Positions 14,215 to 16,153 of a DNA stretch of 16,153 bases are shown in pieces. The DNA comes from DATBFX01 sp036558305 (GTDB lineage Bacteria; Chloroflexota; Chloroflexia; Thermomicrobiales; UBA6265), in assembly GCA_036558305.1 (NCBI GenBank), contig DATBFX010000477.1, positions 1-16,153 of the forward strand. The letters run 5' to 3'. Each line of letters opens with the position of its first letter. Position 1 is the stretch's first letter. The notes under the pieces are model-generated. The model was not told where the DNA came from. It did not search any database and worked only from the letters and a program-made list of their open reading frames with translations. The position numbers and the translations under genes were made by a program.

Positions 14215-16153
14215 TCAATCGCCCACCGGCACCGCGTCTCCCACCGCTGCCGCTTCCTGCCCCTGCTCCACGATCGCCGGCCCCGCAAACTGGCTGTTGT
14301 ACAGCTCGGCGTAGAACCCGTTTCGCGCCAGCAACTCGTCGTGCGTCCCCTGCTCGACGATGTTGCCGTCCCGCATCACCAGGATCAGGTCGGCGTCCCG
14401 GATCGTCGACAACCGGTGGGCGATCACGAAACTCGTCCGGCCCGTCATCAACCGCTCCATCGCCGCCTGGATCAGCGCCTCGGTCCGCGTGTCGACCGAA
14501 CTCGTCGCCTCGTCCAGGATCAGCATCGGCGCGTCGGCCAGCATCGCCCGCGCAATCGTCAGCAACTGCTTCTCGCCCATCGAGACGTTGTCCGCCTCTT
14601 CGTTCAACTCCATCTGATAACCGCCCGGCAGGGCGCGGACGAAGTGGTCGGCGTGCGCCGCCTCGGCCGCCGCCCGGACCGCTTCCGGCGTCGCCGTCGC
14701 ACTGCCGTAGGCGATGTTCTCCTCGATCGTCCCGGTGAACAGCCAACTGTCTTGCAGCACCATCCCGAACAGCCGCCGCACGTCGGCCCGCGTCATCTCC
14801 CGCGTCGGCACGCCGTCGATCCGGATTTCCCCCCGGTTCGGATCGTAGAAGCGCATCAGCAGGTTGACCATCGTCGTTTTGCCGGCCCCGGTCGGTCCGA
14901 CGATCGCCACCCGCTGCCCCGGCTGCACGTGCGCCGAGAAATCCTTGATGATTGTCTTCTCCGGGTCGTAGCCGAACACCACGTGATCGAACTCGACCTC
15001 TCCCCGCACCTCACCGAGCCGCACCGGCGTCGCCACGTCCGCCGGCTCCTCTGTCTCGTCCAGGAACTCGAAGACCCGCTCGGCCGCCGCCGCGGTCGAC
15101 TGCAACACGTTCGCCACGTTCGCCGTCTGCGTCACCGGCTGCGTGAACTGGTTCAGGTACTGGATGAACGCCTGAATGTCGCCGATCCGCACCCGCCCCT
15201 GGATCGCCAGCCAACCGCCGAGCACCGCCGTCGCCACGTACCCGAGGTTGCCGACGAAGAGCATGATCGGGAACATCAACCCGGAGAGGAATTGCGCCTT
15301 CCAGGCGCTGTCGTACAACCGCCCGTTGATGGCCCGGAACGCCGCCACCGACCGCCGCTCGCCGCCGAACGCCTTCATCACCGTGTGCCCGGAGAACATC
15401 TCCTCGACGTGCCCGTTGATCTGTCCGAGCGACACCTGCTGCTGCACGAAGTACCGCTGCGACCGCCCGATGATCAGCTTCATGAAGAAGAAACTGAGCG
15501 GCAGGATCAACAAGGCGACGATCGTCATCTCCCAACTGATCGACAGCATCAGCACCAGGATACCGACGATCGTCGTCACCGACGTCACGATCTGCGTCAG
15601 CGACTGGTTCAGCGTCTGGCTCACCGTCTCGACGTCGTTCGTGACCCGGCTCAACACCTCGCCGTGGGTGCGCGTATCGAAGTAGCGCAGCGGCAGCCGA
15701 TCGAACTTCTCCGAGATTTCGCGCCGCAGGTCGAATGTCACCTGCTGCGACACCCCCGCCATGATCCACGCCTGCAGGTAGCCGAAAAACGCGCTCAATA
15801 GGTAGAGCCCGACCAGCAACTCGACCAGCCGCAGAATCCCGTCGAAGTCGATCCCCGGCCGGTGCGACAGGTCCATCTGCTCGATCGCCGACCGCTGCGC
15901 CGTCGGAATCTGCTTCACCACGTCCGGTGGCAGTCTGGCCAGTACGTCGGCACCGGTCGTTCCCGGCGGAATTTGCGTCCCCGCGGGCAGCCTCGACATC
16001 ACCTGGTCGTAGACCCGCTCCTGTGTGTACCCGTCGACCACCTTGTTGGTGATGTTGCCGAGAATCCGCGGACTGACGATCGCGAAAACCGTGCTCGCGA
16101 TCGCGAAGACCAGCACGACCACGAGCGTGGCCCAGAACGGCCGCAGGTACGCC
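14215..16153 (-). CDS. ABC exporter, fused permease-ATPase (5' end beyond window)
   Basis: This is a half-transporter of the multidrug/lipid-export type. The frame stays open to the window edge, and the first visible residues (AYLRPFWATLVVVLVFA) are the usual start of TM1, so the true start lies just past 16153; the GTG at 16122 falls inside TM1 and is unlikely. A permease domain with several TM segments and the FDRLPLRYFDTRTHGEVLSR coupling region covers about 15100-16153. The ATPase has Walker A GPTGAGKTT (about 14875-14906), Q-loop LQDSWLFTGTIEENI, signature VSMGEKQLLTIARA (about 14555-14590, in place of LSGGQ), Walker B LILDEATSSVD and the switch His in IAHRLSTI. An extra 60-70-residue segment between TM1 and TM2 is predicted outside the cell. 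Such exporters often work in pairs; a partner may lie right of the window. Confidence 0.95.
   Translation of the reverse strand, partial: AYLRPFWATLVVVLVFAIASTVFAIVSPRILGNITNKVVDGYTQERVYDQVMSRLPAGTQIPPGTTGADVLARLPPDVVKQIPTAQRSAIEQMDLSHRPGIDFDGILRLVELLVGLYLLSAFFGYLQAWIMAGVSQQVTFDLRREISEKFDRLPLRYFDTRTHGEVLSRVTNDVETVSQTLNQSLTQIVTSVTTIVGILVLMLSISWEMTIVALLILPLSFFFMKLIIGRSQRYFVQQQVSLGQINGHVEEMFSGHTVMKAFGGERRSVAAFRAINGRLYDSAWKAQFLSGLMFPIMLFVGNLGYVATAVLGGWLAIQGRVRIGDIQAFIQYLNQFTQPVTQTANVANVLQSTAAAAERVFEFLDETEEPADVATPVRLGEVRGEVEFDHVVFGYDPEKTIIKDFSAHVQPGQRVAIVGPTGAGKTTMVNLLMRFYDPNRGEIRIDGVPTREMTRADVRRLFGMVLQDSWLFTGTIEENIAYGSATATPEAVRAAAEAAHADHFVRALPGGYQMELNEEADNVSMGEKQLLTIARAMLADAPMLILDEATSSVDTRTEALIQAAMERLMTGRTSFVIAHRLSTIRDADLILVMRDGNIVEQGTHDELLARNGFYAELYNSQFAGPAIVEQGQEAAAVGDAVPVGD

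Noticed and set aside
14119..15801. 560-codon plus-strand His/Arg-rich frame opposite the ABC exporter
   Set aside because: It is an antisense shadow of a gene with all the canonical ABC ATPase motifs.

Overview
This is a high-GC window (C/G-rich wobble positions throughout) that reads as a bacterial chromosome segment. The mix of a Tat translocase gene, an F420-type luciferase-like oxidoreductase, a PAS histidine kinase and eCIS-effector-like proteins fits a GC-rich Chloroflexota (Thermomicrobia-like) or actinobacterium. That assignment is an inference; no rRNA or marker gene is present to settle it.

Left part (1-6433) looks like ordinary core and metabolic content. It starts with a perfect 17-bp hairpin at the edge. 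Next come a small two-TM protein translationally coupled to tatC, then about 0.6 kb with only a Pro/Ala-rich 44-codon small ORF and a 24-bp palindrome. On the minus strand lies a soluble PAS-PAS histidine kinase with a clear TTGACA promoter. A minus-strand tRNA-Glu(CTC) follows, with its own promoter and a textbook intrinsic terminator. A plus-strand pair then encodes an MFS transporter and an LLM-class, F420-type oxidoreductase.

Central part (6461-13680, all minus strand) is the unusual block. In transcription order it holds five genes. (1) A 657-aa papain-family (C1A) cysteine peptidase fused to a six-repeat PLL-like lectin propeller. (2) A 117-aa protein resembling chagasin (I42 cysteine-peptidase inhibitors), which starts inside the stop codon of gene 1. 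(3) An 828-aa protein with a QR/GN leader like those of eCIS-associated toxins, annexin-like GxGTDE repeats and an HEVQH metallopeptidase; the whole annexin-protease module is duplicated, and the second protease copy ends where its HExxH should be. (4) A beta-propeller-like protein. (5) A 306-aa protein of unknown function that starts 10 bp after gene 4. Neither peptidase shows a signal peptide. My reading is that this is an effector or toxin block with at least one cognate inhibitor, made in the cytoplasm and released by lysis or by a contractile injection system encoded elsewhere. No structural injection genes lie in the window.

Right part (13681-16153) has a 0.5-kb intergenic region with an 88-bp nested inverted repeat that looks like a MITE. 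It ends with the 3' part of a multidrug-type ABC exporter whose 5' end lies beyond the window.
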